The notes: generated by a model from the letters alone, not told the origin. DNA of 64,000 nt from an uncultured Lachnospiraceae bacterium (GCA_947627245.1 CANQVH010000006.1:22923-86922); one strand, 5' to 3'. Counted from the stretch's first letter, positions 24,788 to 34,962 are shown. Numbers and translations: made by a program.

Positions 24788-27700
24788 TTACTTCCTCGCG
24801 CGGTTCCTTCTGCGCTTCTCCTCAAAGGCGATTGCGCATGTACCCGCCGAGAGCGCCATCAGAAGCAGATACCTCATGAAGTCTGTGTCGTCGCCGGTCT
24901 TCGGCGCTTCCTTCTTCTCCACTTCGGTCTCAGTCTCGGTCTCCGTCTCTGTCTCTTCCTCGACGAAGTTGTTCGTAATCACAACCTCCTGCGCGGAATT
25001 GTTCGCGCTCAGCACAACCTCGCTCTTGTCGATCGAGATCTCAAACTCCGTCACCGCGTCCGGATCGAGCGGCTTGCCGTTCTCATCCGTCTCAGCCACG
25101 TAGTAATTCATGCTGCTGTCAATCGACTCGCCGATTGGAAGATCCGTCACCGTCACGCTCGCCGAAGTACCGCCCGCAAGGTCAAGCGCCAGCACATCGC
25201 TCGCCGGCGTGCTCAGCTTCTTATCCGAGAACACCCTTGCGTAATAGGTTTCATCGGAAGTACCCTCCGCACCGTTCACAAGAACCTTCTTCGTGACCGT
25301 GATCTGTCCGGACAGGTAGAAGCCGCTCGGAAGCTCCATGTAAACATTCGTAAACTCTGCCGTTCCCTCTGTCTTCTTTCCTTCCAGCTCAACCTTTCCT
25401 CCGTCGGTGTACTCCGGATGGAAGATCAGCTTGTCATTCACGATCTTGGATACCAAGAGCGTGCCGTTCTCATCCGTCTCGCCCACGTAGTAAGTACCCG
25501 CTGCAAGTTTGTCAAAGGTCACCGTGCTCGACGTCGCATTCTTAAACTCGATCTTCTTCACATTGCTGACACGCTGCGTCTTCGCCTCATCAGAGAACAG
25601 CGCCACATAATAGGTTGCCTCTTTCGCCGCAAGGTCGCCGGTGATGCCGTCCAGATGCAGGTGCTTCGTCACCGTGAGCGAATACTTATTCGACTCCGGA
25701 ATCTTCGTATCCGTCATCGAGAGCTCGATCACGCCGCCTACTGCCTCTTTGCCGGTAATCTCAAACGGAACATCCTTCGAAACCTGATATCCCTCCGGAG
25801 CTTCCACCTCGCTCAGCGTATACTTGCCCGTCGCAAGTCCGGTGATCTCATGCGCCTTGCCGTCCGTCGTCCAGCTCGCGACCGCCTTGCCGTCCGCATC
25901 CTTGATTACCAGCTTCGCGCCCGCAAGAGCCGCGCCGCTCTCGTCAACCTTCTGAATGCTGATCTTGTTCAGCGTATCCTCAACCACATATACCGTATTG
26001 CCGTTCGCATCCGTCGTCTTGATGCTGTCAAGTCCGTTCACCGTGCCGTCTTTGCCGACCGTGAACTTCATATCCGTCACACAGGTGTATCCGTCCGGAG
26101 CAATCGTCTCTCTGAGGGTGTAGCTCTCGCCCGCCTTCAGCTTCCCGCCGAAGTTATGCGTCTCGCCCTTCTTCGACGTCCAGCTCTCCACGACATTGCC
26201 CGCCGCGTCAAGCAGCTCCAGAACCGCGCCGTCCAGCTCCTCGCCGGTGCCGGTCGCCCTCTTGTCGACCTCAAGTCTGATCCGCGCATCCTCTACGAGA
26301 TACGTATCATTGCCGGCCGCATCCTTCGTCTTCGGCATCGTGGTCGTGATCTTGCCGTCCTTCTCGACCGTAAACTCGATATCTGTCACATAGCCGTATC
26401 CGTCCGGAGCAACTTCCTCTCTCAGCACATACGTCTTGCCCGCTTCCAGCTTCTCGCCGAAGTCATGCGTCTCGCCCTTCTTCGATGTCCAGCTCGCGCC
26501 TTCCACCTTCTTCAGCGTGCCGTCCGCCTGCTTCTCATATACCGTGAGCTCCGCGCCCTCAACTTCATCGCCCGTGCCAAGCTCGGTCTTGTTCACGTTG
26601 AAGTGCAGCTTCGCATCTTCTACCAGATACGTATCGTTGCCCTGTGCATCCGACGTCTTCTTCGCAGATGTCGTAATCGTTCCATCCGTGCCAACCGAGA
26701 ACTCAATATCTGTTGTGTATGCATATCCTTCCGGTGCCACCTTTTCTACGAGCTTATAGCTCTTGCCGGCCTCCAGTTTGTCGCCGAAGTCATGCGTCTC
26801 GCCCTTCTTTGACGTCCAGCTTGCGCCTTCAACTTCTTTCCAGCTACCGTCCGCCTGCTTCTCATATACCGTGAGCTCCGCGCCCTCAACTTCATCGCCC
26901 GTGCCAAGCTCGGTCTTATTCACGTTGAAGTGCAGCTTCGCGTCGGTCATCGTAATTACTTCAACAGGCTCAGCCTTGCCCTGCAAATAGATCTTGCCGT
27001 CTTCCCCAACCTTGAATTCGACCGGATCCGCCAGCTTATACCCCTTCGGCGCACTGACCTCTTTCAAGATATACGTTTTACCAAGTTCGAGTTTTCCTGT
27101 AATTACATGCAGATCTGAATTCGTTGTCCATCCTTCTATGATAACATCTTTTCCGTCTGCGTCTTTTCCGACAACCTGAAGCTCTGCTCCAATTACCTTC
27201 TTGTTATTCTCGTCAACCTTGTCAAGCTTCACAAGCGTAGAATTCACAAAGGTTGCCGTTTCCTTCTCTTGTGCATCTTTTTGTTTCGGAAGCACATACT
27301 TGCTATCTACTAGGCTAAGGTTTTCCTCACCTACCTTTACACTTTCCACTTCAAATCCACTCTCTGTAGACTTTACCGTTACTGTTACGATATATGAGGT
27401 CTTATCATATGTAACTGTACCGACATTATCAGGTATCTCGCTTATCTCAAGCGTATAGGTTCCTGCCTTTGCAAATTTGATGCTGCTAAAGGTGAAACTT
27501 CCGTCCGCACCATTCTTCACAGTTGCAGGTGTGATCGTTACATCCGTCTTATTTGTACCTGTCGCCTCTGCCTTAAATGCAAACGCATCTGCCTCCGGCG
27601 CTGCGCCGTTCAGTGTCTTCGTGCCGCTCAAGGCTAGCGTTGCATCCGTATAGGTCTTTGTGGTATTCGCAAAGGTTGCTGTCCCAGCCTTCGTCAGAGG

Positions 27701-30700
27701 ATATACATTGTTTACAGCATTTACAGGTGTAGGCTCTGCTGCCCCTACCCCTACTTTTACCTCTGTTACCTTATAACTGGCTGCTGTTTTATCTAGAGTT
27801 ACAGTCACTTCCACCGTATATGTCTTCGAATCATACTTGATGGTTGTATCCGTTCCTGCAACCTCAAACACTTTCAGTTTATATGTCCCGGCGGCGCTGA
27901 ACCTGATCCCGCTTATGTTGATCGCTCCGCCCGCACCATCTGTGATTGTTCCTTTTGGCCGCTCTGCTGTCTCTTCCGGTGCGCCACTGGCCTTGTAGTC
28001 TGTCACGTCTTCAACCTTGAACGTAAAACTCCCTGCCGTCTTTGGTGCTGCGCCGTCCAACGTCTTTGTACCGTTCAGGGCAAGCGTCGCATCCGTATAG
28101 GTCTTCGTGGTGTTCGCAAAGGTTGTTGCCCCTGGCGTCAGAGGATATACATTATTTACGGCATCTACTTTTGTAGGCGCTGCTGCCCCTACCCCTACTT
28201 TTACCTCTGTTACCTCATAACCGGTTTCTGAGCTATTCGACTCCACCTTCACTTCCACTGTGTATGTCTTCGAGTCATACTTGATACTTGTATCCGTTCC
28301 TGCAACCTCAGACACTTTCAGTTTATATGTCCCGGCTACGCTAAATTTGATCCCGCTTATGTTGATCGCTCCGCCCGCACCATCTGTGATTGTTCCTTTT
28401 GGCAGCTCTGCTTCCTTTTCCGGCGCGCCATCGACCGTGTAGTCTGTCGCATCTTCAATCTTGAATGAGAAATTCCCTGCCGTCGCCGGCGCTACGCTGT
28501 CCAACGTCTTTGTGCCACTCAAGGCAAGTGTCGCATCAGTCTTCGTGATGTTTGCAAAGGTTGCCGTCCCCGTTTCCGTCAATGGGTATGCGCCATCAAC
28601 AATATTCACCAATGAACTATTTACCTTTACTTCCGTCACTACATATGCCGTGTCGTCACTATTCAGCTCCACCTTCACTTCCACTGTATATGTCTTCGAG
28701 TCATACTTGATGCTTGTATCCGTTCCTGCAACCTCAGATACTTTCAGTTTATATGTCCCGGCTGCGCTAAATTTGATCCCGCTTATGTTGATCGCTCCGC
28801 CCGCACCATCTGTGATTGTTCCTTTTGGCAGCTCTGCTTCCTTTTCCGGCGCGCCATCGACCGTGTAGTCTGTCGCATCTTCAACCTTGAACGAGAACTT
28901 CCCTGCCGTCTTCGGGGCTACACCGTCCAGCGTCTTTGTACCGCTCAAAGAGAGTTCGGCATCAACTGCACCAGTTTTATTCACAACTTCCACAGTAAAT
29001 GCTGTAATACCACCCTCGTTTATCTCTTTAATCTGAACATTTTTTTCTTTGTATGTTTTAATTTCATCTTCCGTCGGAACACCACTTTCGGCATCTTTAT
29101 AATAGCACATCACATAAATCGGATCTGCCGCCTTATATCCTGCCGGTGTACTTGTCTCCACAATCGCATATAGTTCATTTGCCTGAATCATCTCATCAAA
29201 TGATGCTCTTCCATCTGCAAGAGTCGTTACTGAATCCAACACTTCACTTTCATAAGAAAACGTTTCTGTTGCTGAATCATAACTAGCCTTATGCAAAGCA
29301 AATTTTACCTGTGATAGTGGTTCTGTTTGCGGTGTCCCATCAGCGCCAATATATTCCCCTGTTTTATATACTGACAAATATGTTGCATCATATTCACCAA
29401 ATGCCCCTGTAGCACTAGTTTTTATATCCGTTTGACCTGCCGTCTTTTCATAACCGCGCAGCCATATTGTATTAGTGCCACCTCCTTTTTCCTCTGCAGT
29501 TGGGACTAGCTTCAAAGAATATGTTAACGTCGAATCATTTGTTATATTCTCTACTGGTATATGAAATTCAATAACATGTCGATCCTCATCCACAGTGTAA
29601 TACAGTCCGCTTCCGGTATTTTTCTCTATTGTGATATCATTCAATTTTGCATTAAATATACTATCATCATACCGCAACGCGTATCCGTATTCATCCACAA
29701 ACACTGCTTCTTTATACTCATCTGGATGAGTTGCAAGAACACCGCTTACCATCGCTCCAAACTTGCTAACAGTAAATGTAGCCGTATTACCAGACACTTC
29801 TCCTTTTTTTGAAAACTCACCGCCTGGATTCATCGTCTGTGTAACTTTCGCAGTATCAGGCAATCTGTCACCAAGATACAAAGATACACTGTTTGTATAG
29901 TCCTTAACACCATCTTTTAAATACTTTTCGTAATCAGCTATTTTTGTATGATATACAAAAGTAAGATCGTCGGTTTTCATCTCGGAACCATAAAACTTTT
30001 TCAGTATATCCAAAATATCTACTGTTAAAATACGCCCGTTCAGATTAATATACTTATCATCTACCGGAGTCGTATAATCTGGATTTATATTTGTTCCCAC
30101 CCCATATCCAACTTTTGATTTCTGCACTCCGCCGTCTACTGTAATGTTTGTATCGGCTAATTTCATATTTTCTGGAATTGTATCGACAAACTTCGCTGTT
30201 TTCGGCCAACTCCATTGCATAGTCGCTTCATTATAATATAGTGCTTTCAACGCATCATATTTCACAGTGACCTGCCAGCTAATGCTACCTTCCACCTGAT
30301 TTACCCGAGCATTGTATATTGCTTTTGTGACTGCCCCCTTTACAAAACCTTCTGAAATCGTATCAGATGCATTAACAAATGCAGTGTTATTATAGAAATT
30401 AATCGTATTTTTTATTGTGCCCTGCCCCTGTGAAGCTTTCTTAGACGTTTCACCATCATAATAACTTACATATTTAAGTGTAATCGTAACCTCCTCATCT
30501 ATATGAATATTCTCAGTGCTATCCAATAATGTCAGCTCAAATCCCTGCCACACCTCTTTATGCTCTGGTTTATCCGTCCATGTCATTTCCTTAGGTACTA
30601 ATTTCATATTACTGAAATATTTCTCTTCAACATCAGGCGAAAATTCTATAGATGTAATAATAGAATTACTCTTCACATTGGCTGCGCCTACCCCCGTGGA

Positions 30701-33247
30701 GACAGTCGACACATCAAACCAACCCCACACACAACTATCAATATTTGAAGGAGCAAGTTCCAACTTATCAGTCACATACAGTTTTTTGTAATCCCCCGGT
30801 TTAATTGTCAATGTTGAAGTCCAATCAACTTTTTTAATTCCCGGCTGCCCTTCCGCATCTGAAATTGATTCGTGAGATTTCGATACTGCAATTCCCAATT
30901 CTGAATTATTTTCAATTTGGCCTGTTGCATAATCCGTATCAGTCTTTGTGCCGTCTTTTTCTACAGTAACTGTATTTGTTACGTCTGGCTTTTGTCCCGG
31001 GTCAAGTCCCGCTTTGTCAACGTCTACGTTTGTCGTATACGTTAACTCAAACTCCTCAATATCACTAATACCCAGCTTTTTAGCTACTTCCTCAAAATTA
31101 ATTTTGAAACCTTGCGCTGCAAAGATAACTGCTGATAATATATCATTTCCTGTTACATTTTTTGTTCCATCTTTATATTTTATTGCAACAGACGACTCTT
31201 TGAATAATTCCTCCGTCAAAACCAATCCTAAAGAATTCCAAGAATCCTCCAACACAACTTTTTCTTTATCTAAACCAGCTTCGCCCTTTTTAGCAACAAT
31301 AGACCACTTTAATTGTTTCGTCGGATCTGACCCGACTTCTATATATTCTTTTTTAACAGATGGCCTTGTTACTTCAAGTTCCTCACTCCACTTGGCTTCA
31401 TCTGAATTACGATCTCTATCCCAGTTATCTTTGAACGCAACAGTCGCTTTATTCTCTACAATATTTAAACCATCTACTGCTTTACTGTCATCTATTTTCA
31501 TAGAATAGGTAAAAGTCAAATATTCATCTGCATTCAAGGAACACGGAGGATTCAATGTAGTAGTAAAACTGGTATCTGTCCAAACCGTGTCTGCAGTAAG
31601 TGACACATCCCCAGGATGCTTTACAACCTGCACTGTGAAATCGTCTGCTAGACTCAACATACTAAATGTATCTGTCAAAGAACGAATTTCATTTGCTCCA
31701 AATTCAGATGTTGCTTTAACTGTAAACTGAACTGTACCGGTCTCAGAATTATAAGTTCCTCCATCACTTTTCTCAATTTTCAACTGGCTTTGCTTTCCAT
31801 GCCATTGAAATTCAAAAGTTTCCTCACCAATTTTAAATTCTACTTTGTCGCCTTCTTGTATATCTTCCTTACTAGCACTCGCTTCCAAGAAGATATGGGT
31901 CCTAACATTTCTTGCCGCTGAATTTGTTTCATCAAATATAAAGCACAATCTCTTATTTTCTACATCCAAGTAATAATGGCCTAACCCAGCAATCTCAGAT
32001 GCATCTGCAGCATCTACGGGAATTCCTGAAGTATCAAGTGCCAAGTAACTACTCAAACTTTCTAAATCAATATAATACGCTTGATTAGGATTCACTGTCG
32101 GGAAAAATATGTTCAGGTCAAGACGATATGCAGACCCGGAATACAAATCCGTCACTCCCTGCCCATTTGTCGTAATAGTAGTATCTACCGAACCGTTACT
32201 CTCAGTAATATTTAGATACGTTTTTCCATCAAATACTGATGTTGCAACCGGCATAATCCCATATTCTTCATCCAGTCCGATTGTCTTCACCGGCTCCTGC
32301 CCTACCGTCACGAAGCCATACGGCGAGAAGCTATCCGACGTAAAACCCACAGACGCAACACTGCCGTCCCCCGTCGTCTGAACCGTGCTCGGCACCTCCT
32401 GCGCCTTGCCGTTCTCGACATGTACCACATCGTAAGACTGCACTTCTACGTCCTTGTCCGGCGTCAGCTCTGCCTTCTTGAACTGCATGCTGACAGTGAC
32501 AGTACCTGCCTCCGGCTCGATGCGGCCGTCGCCTGCGGATGCTGCCGTGAAATAAATATCATAGAAGACATAGTCGAGAACTACGTCCTGTCCTGCGTAT
32601 GCTGCCTCAAGAGCTGCCGCCGCCTCATTGTAAGCTGCGGTGCCCGGCGCCATGTAGTCTGCATGGATCTGTGCGTCCTGCGGAAGATTTGCCGCCGCTT
32701 CTGCGACTGCCGTAATGATTACGCGGCTATCCTCATATGTAAAGTTCGTCTTCGGAGCTTCCGTTTCCGTTGCCGCCTCGGTCGCTTTCTCCGTAGCGGT
32801 TTCTTCTGCGGCCTCCGTCTTCTCTTCGGTCTGTGCCGGAGTCTCCGTCGTCTCCTGAGCGGTTGTCTCCTGAGACGTCGTCTCGCTTTGCTCCGTGCTG
32901 CCGGTCGTCTCCGCCGCTGTCTCGGTCGCCTCGGTAGCTTCTGTAGCTGCAGGCGTCTCGGTCTGCTCGGTCTGCGGCACTGCCGTCTCCGTCTGCTCGG
33001 TCGCGGCTGTCTCCGTCTGTGTCGTCCCCAAAGCGGTCTCTGTCGCCTGCGTTTCCGGAGCTTTTGTCTCAGCAGTCGTCTCAGGCGCCTGTGTCTCCTG
33101 AGCCATCGTCTCAGCAGCCGTCGTCTCGGCCACGGTCTCGCTCACCGGCTCCGTCTCCGTAGCCAGTACTCCTACAGTGCTGCCTTGCTGCAAAATCATT
33201 GCCGATGCGAGCAGCATAGCCAGAATTCGTTTGGTTCTCTTTTTCAT
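24788..33247 (-). CDS. Giant cell-wall anchored adhesin with pilin-type and Cna-B repeats
   Basis: A 2,819-residue secreted surface protein. A signal peptide (1-29, ending GVLA) is followed by a Thr/Glu/Ala-rich stalk (30 to about 170). Residues of roughly 340-1420 form a large region of beta-sandwich type domains I cannot name with certainty, like the adhesive A-regions of fimbrial isopeptide proteins. Four FctA/Spy0128-type repeats of about 142 residues begin near 1430, each with LxGTKTLxGxAP and KYDSKTYTVEVKV. Then come five Cna-B/SpaA repeats (VNKTELGTGDEVEGAEL, and E-boxes such as LREEVAPDGY) and two further VTK domains. The end is a sortase motif APKTG at 2781-2785, a helix and a basic tail. 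These domains form internal Lys-Asn/Asp isopeptide bonds. No sortase gene is nearby. ATG 33247 has GGGAGGT. Confidence 0.92.
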   Translation of the reverse strand: MKKRTKRILAMLLASAMILQQGSTVGVLATETEPVSETVAETTAAETMAQETQAPETTAETKAPETQATETALGTTQTETAATEQTETAVPQTEQTETPAATEATEATETAAETTGSTEQSETTSQETTAQETTETPAQTEEKTEAAEETATEKATEAATETEAPKTNFTYEDSRVIITAVAEAAANLPQDAQIHADYMAPGTAAYNEAAAALEAAYAGQDVVLDYVFYDIYFTAASAGDGRIEPEAGTVTVSMQFKKAELTPDKDVEVQSYDVVHVENGKAQEVPSTVQTTGDGSVASVGFTSDSFSPYGFVTVGQEPVKTIGLDEEYGIMPVATSVFDGKTYLNITESNGSVDTTITTNGQGVTDLYSGSAYRLDLNIFFPTVNPNQAYYIDLESLSSYLALDTSGIPVDAADASEIAGLGHYYLDVENKRLCFIFDETNSAARNVRTHIFLEASASKEDIQEGDKVEFKIGEETFEFQWHGKQSQLKIEKSDGGTYNSETGTVQFTVKATSEFGANEIRSLTDTFSMLSLADDFTVQVVKHPGDVSLTADTVWTDTSFTTTLNPPCSLNADEYLTFTYSMKIDDSKAVDGLNIVENKATVAFKDNWDRDRNSDEAKWSEELEVTRPSVKKEYIEVGSDPTKQLKWSIVAKKGEAGLDKEKVVLEDSWNSLGLVLTEELFKESSVAIKYKDGTKNVTGNDILSAVIFAAQGFKINFEEVAKKLGISDIEEFELTYTTNVDVDKAGLDPGQKPDVTNTVTVEKDGTKTDTDYATGQIENNSELGIAVSKSHESISDAEGQPGIKKVDWTSTLTIKPGDYKKLYVTDKLELAPSNIDSCVWGWFDVSTVSTGVGAANVKSNSIITSIEFSPDVEEKYFSNMKLVPKEMTWTDKPEHKEVWQGFELTLLDSTENIHIDEEVTITLKYVSYYDGETSKKASQGQGTIKNTINFYNNTAFVNASDTISEGFVKGAVTKAIYNARVNQVEGSISWQVTVKYDALKALYYNEATMQWSWPKTAKFVDTIPENMKLADTNITVDGGVQKSKVGYGVGTNINPDYTTPVDDKYINLNGRILTVDILDILKKFYGSEMKTDDLTFVYHTKIADYEKYLKDGVKDYTNSVSLYLGDRLPDTAKVTQTMNPGGEFSKKGEVSGNTATFTVSKFGAMVSGVLATHPDEYKEAVFVDEYGYALRYDDSIFNAKLNDITIEKNTGSGLYYTVDEDRHVIEFHIPVENITNDSTLTYSLKLVPTAEEKGGGTNTIWLRGYEKTAGQTDIKTSATGAFGEYDATYLSVYKTGEYIGADGTPQTEPLSQVKFALHKASYDSATETFSYESEVLDSVTTLADGRASFDEMIQANELYAIVETSTPAGYKAADPIYVMCYYKDAESGVPTEDEIKTYKEKNVQIKEINEGGITAFTVEVVNKTGAVDAELSLSGTKTLDGVAPKTAGKFSFKVEDATDYTVDGAPEKEAELPKGTITDGAGGAINISGIKFSAAGTYKLKVSEVAGTDTSIKYDSKTYTVEVKVELNSDDTAYVVTEVKVNSSLVNIVDGAYPLTETGTATFANITKTDATLALSGTKTLDSVAPATAGNFSFKIEDATDYTVDGAPEKEAELPKGTITDGAGGAINISGIKFSVAGTYKLKVSEVAGTDTSIKYDSKTYTVEVKVESNSSETGYEVTEVKVGVGAAAPTKVDAVNNVYPLTPGATTFANTTKTYTDATLALNGTKTLDGAAPKTAGSFTFKVEDVTDYKASGAPEETAERPKGTITDGAGGAINISGIRFSAAGTYKLKVFEVAGTDTTIKYDSKTYTVEVTVTLDKTAASYKVTEVKVGVGAAEPTPVNAVNNVYPLTKAGTATFANTTKTYTDATLALSGTKTLNGAAPEADAFAFKAEATGTNKTDVTITPATVKNGADGSFTFSSIKFAKAGTYTLEISEIPDNVGTVTYDKTSYIVTVTVKSTESGFEVESVKVGEENLSLVDSKYVLPKQKDAQEKETATFVNSTLVKLDKVDENNKKVIGAELQVVGKDADGKDVIIEGWTTNSDLHVITGKLELGKTYILKEVSAPKGYKLADPVEFKVGEDGKIYLQGKAEPVEVITMTDAKLHFNVNKTELGTGDEVEGAELTVYEKQADGSWKEVEGASWTSKKGETHDFGDKLEAGKSYKLVEKVAPEGYAYTTDIEFSVGTDGTITTSAKKTSDAQGNDTYLVEDAKLHFNVNKTELGTGDEVEGAELTVYEKQADGTLKKVEGASWTSKKGETHDFGEKLEAGKTYVLREEVAPDGYGYVTDIEFTVEKDGKITTTMPKTKDAAGNDTYLVEDARIRLEVDKRATGTGEELDGAVLELLDAAGNVVESWTSKKGETHNFGGKLKAGESYTLRETIAPDGYTCVTDMKFTVGKDGTVNGLDSIKTTDANGNTVYVVEDTLNKISIQKVDESGAALAGAKLVIKDADGKAVASWTTDGKAHEITGLATGKYTLSEVEAPEGYQVSKDVPFEITGKEAVGGVIELSMTDTKIPESNKYSLTVTKHLHLDGITGDLAAKEATYYVALFSDEAKTQRVSNVKKIEFKNATSSTVTFDKLAAGTYYVGETDENGTLLVSKIVNDKLIFHPEYTDGGKVELEGKKTEGTAEFTNVYMELPSGFYLSGQITVTKKVLVNGAEGTSDETYYARVFSDKKLSTPASDVLALDLAGGTSASVTVTDLPIGESIDSSMNYYVAETDENGKPLDPDAVTEFEISIDKSEVVLSANNSAQEVVITNNFVEEETETETETETEVEKKEAPKTGDDTDFMRYLLLMALSAGTCAIAFEEKRRRNRARK
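26300..26945. repeat. Near-identical Cna-B repeat copies in the adhesin gene
   Basis: Two consecutive 327-bp units encode almost the same 109-residue Cna-B domain, both with VNKTELGTGDEVEGAELTVY and WTSKKGETHDFG. For example, the stretch starting AGTCATGCGTCTCGCCCTTC occurs at 26461 and again at 26788. A third, more diverged unit with ATGTGEELDGA follows towards 25980. Confidence 0.85.
27245..28990. repeat. Four FctA-type repeat units in the adhesin gene
   Basis: Four tandem units encode pilin isopeptide-linkage type domains. The first two in reading order are 426 bp apart and share more than 110 identical bases in a row (28767-28883 against 28341-28457). The third and fourth are progressively more diverged. 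Such identity allows unequal recombination and copy-number change. Confidence 0.85.
32740..33160. repeat. Thr/Glu-rich stalk-coding repeats
   Basis: About 140 codons of degenerate TETxAxET-type repeats at the N-terminus of the mature adhesin. On the plus strand they appear as many GTCTC-containing short repeats. The product would be an extended, probably glycosylated, stalk-like or spacer segment. It is placed at the distal end rather than next to the wall anchor. Confidence 0.7.
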
Positions 33248-33364
33248 TGCACATACCTCCCTAGAACTTACATTTGTTGCGTCTGTTGCCTTTGTATTTT
33301 ATTACTAAAAAATGTTTCGTACAATAGCCCATTCGTGATTTTATTCCAGAATTCGGCTATTACC

Positions 33365-33393
33365 CTATAATATAATTTACGCTTTTGCGTCAA
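33365..33393 (-). promoter_or_regulatory. Possible promoter of the giant adhesin gene
   Basis: Minus strand TTGACG, 17-base spacer, TTATAG, leaving a leader of about 110 bases. The whole 300-bp gap (33248-33544) is strongly AT-rich compared with the surrounding genes. I saw no stable terminator hairpin in it. Confidence 0.45.
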
Positions 33394-33544
33394 AACTTTC
33401 AATAGAAAAAATGGTCGCGGTCACATTTTTGTTAAAAATTAATAATTTCTTCATTTTCTATGACTTTGAAACGGGATAGCATATGGGCAATATTTAACTA
33501 CTTTTGTTTTGCAAACTTATAAGTTTATATTTATCAAACAGTTT

Positions 33545-33904
33545 TTATTCGTCTTTCATCTTCGGATTGAAGATCCGGCTTGCCAGATAGGAGAAGATCA
33601 GCGCCGCGCTGATGCCGACCGCGCTGGCCTTGAAGCCTCCTTGAAACAGTCCGAGCAAACCGTTTTCGTCGACGGCTTCTTTCACGCCCTTCCAGAGTAC
33701 GTTCCCGAATCCGGGAAGCGGCACGGATGCTCCCGCACCGGCAAATTCGATCAATGGCTCGTAGATGCCGACTGCACCGAGCACAGCGCCCAGACAAACC
33801 AAAATCACCATCACTCGTCCCGGCAGCAGCTTTGTCCTCTCCAATAAGATCTGTACCAGCGCGCAGATCAGACCGCCAACCCAGAATGCATTGATATATT
33901 CCAT
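33545..33904 (-). CDS. spoVAE: Stage V sporulation protein AE
   Basis: A 119-residue membrane protein with four hydrophobic segments. MEYINAFWVGGLICALVQIL at the start, LGAVLGAVGIYEPLIEFAGAGASVPLPGFG in the middle and the C-terminal GGFKASAVGISAALIFSYLAS match the SpoVAE(b)/SpoVAC family. SpoVA proteins form the forespore inner-membrane channel for dipicolinic acid uptake and release. ATG 33904 follows AAGGGAG; the upstream extension is overlap with spoVAD. It follows spoVAD by 41 bases. spoVAC, which normally precedes spoVAD, is not in this window. Confidence 0.92.
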   Translation of the reverse strand: MEYINAFWVGGLICALVQILLERTKLLPGRVMVILVCLGAVLGAVGIYEPLIEFAGAGASVPLPGFGNVLWKGVKEAVDENGLLGLFQGGFKASAVGISAALIFSYLASRIFNPKMKDE

Positions 33905-33945
33905 TGTCCGTTGCTCCCTTCTCTCACAATAAGAATTTCCCGACC

Positions 33946-34962
33946 TTAGCAATGCTCCAGCACGACCGCATGCGCGATGCCGGGGATCGTCTGTCCTTCG
34001 TTGAAGCTTACCTTCGAGAGCAGCGCCCCGGTCGGCGCGAACAGCACACGCTTCCAGATCCCCTGCTCTACTTTCGGCAGGATCATCGCCGCGAGCACCA
34101 CCGCCGAACAGCCGCAGCCGCTCCCGCCTGCATGTGTATCCTGCTTTTCAGCGTCATAGATCTCGATCCCGCAGTCCATGTGCTGCTGTGAGATGTCGAA
34201 GCCCTGTTTGTCCAGCAGGTCGATCAGGATCCTCTGCCCGACCGTCCCGAGGTCTCCGGTGATGATCTTGTCGTAGTCGGACGGCTGCCGCCCGAAATCC
34301 ATAAGGTTTTGCGCGATCGTGTCACATGCTGCGGGCGCCATGCAGGCTCCCATGTTCATGTTGTCCTTCACGCCCATATCGACGATCTTGCCGGGCGTCA
34401 CGCCGGTGATCCTCACATGGCTCTTCTCGGCAGAAAGCACAAAGGCTCCGCTTCCCGTGACCGTCCATGTAGCTGAAAGGGGACGCTGGTTCCCGTATCC
34501 TAAGGGGAACCGAAACTCCTTCTCGGCGCTGCCGAAATGACTCGATGTGACCGCCGCCGCATGATCCGCGTATCCGCCCGCCACCGCCATTGACGCCAGT
34601 GTGAGTGATTCCCCGCAGGTCGAGCATGCGCCGTACAGTCCGAAGAGCGGAATATTCGCCTCATCTTGCCCGAACGAGGTCGCGGTCAACTGCGCCAGCA
34701 GATCGCCTCCGAAAAGATAGCGGATCTGTCCGCTTGTCAGCTTTGCCTTTCCGATCGCAGTCTGCAGGGCTTCTCTTTGCAGTCCGCTCTCCGCTTCTTC
34801 CCAAGTCTCTTCGCCGAGTCCTGCGTCCGGCGTCACCAGATCAAACAGCTCCCCGAGCGGGCCTTCTCCTTCCTTCGGACCGACCACCGACGCGCCGCTC
34901 AGGACATACGGTGCCTCCCGAAATTCGATACTCTGCCCGCCTTTTGTCTGATTTTCTGCCAT
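33946..34962 (-). CDS. spoVAD: Stage V sporulation protein AD
   Basis: A 338-residue soluble protein with a thiolase/KAS-like fold that binds dipicolinic acid in spore formation. Family stretches include LFGLYGACSTCGESLTLASMAVAGGYAD, VTSSHFGSAEKEFRFPLGYGNQ, ITGDLGTVGQ and the glycine-rich SGCGCSAVVLAAMILPKV. ATG 34962 follows a GGAGAC site; the longer frame starts in the promoter region. It is transcribed from a candidate forespore promoter at 35014-35042. It is followed by spoVAE. Confidence 0.95.
   Translation of the reverse strand: MAENQTKGGQSIEFREAPYVLSGASVVGPKEGEGPLGELFDLVTPDAGLGEETWEEAESGLQREALQTAIGKAKLTSGQIRYLFGGDLLAQLTATSFGQDEANIPLFGLYGACSTCGESLTLASMAVAGGYADHAAAVTSSHFGSAEKEFRFPLGYGNQRPLSATWTVTGSGAFVLSAEKSHVRITGVTPGKIVDMGVKDNMNMGACMAPAACDTIAQNLMDFGRQPSDYDKIITGDLGTVGQRILIDLLDKQGFDISQQHMDCGIEIYDAEKQDTHAGGSGCGCSAVVLAAMILPKVEQGIWKRVLFAPTGALLSKVSFNEGQTIPGIAHAVVLEHC

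Noticed and set aside
33248..33544. Small gene or RNA in the AT-rich gap upstream of the adhesin
   Set aside because: No frame with a ribosome binding site and no stable stem; it is best explained as a promoter and leader region.
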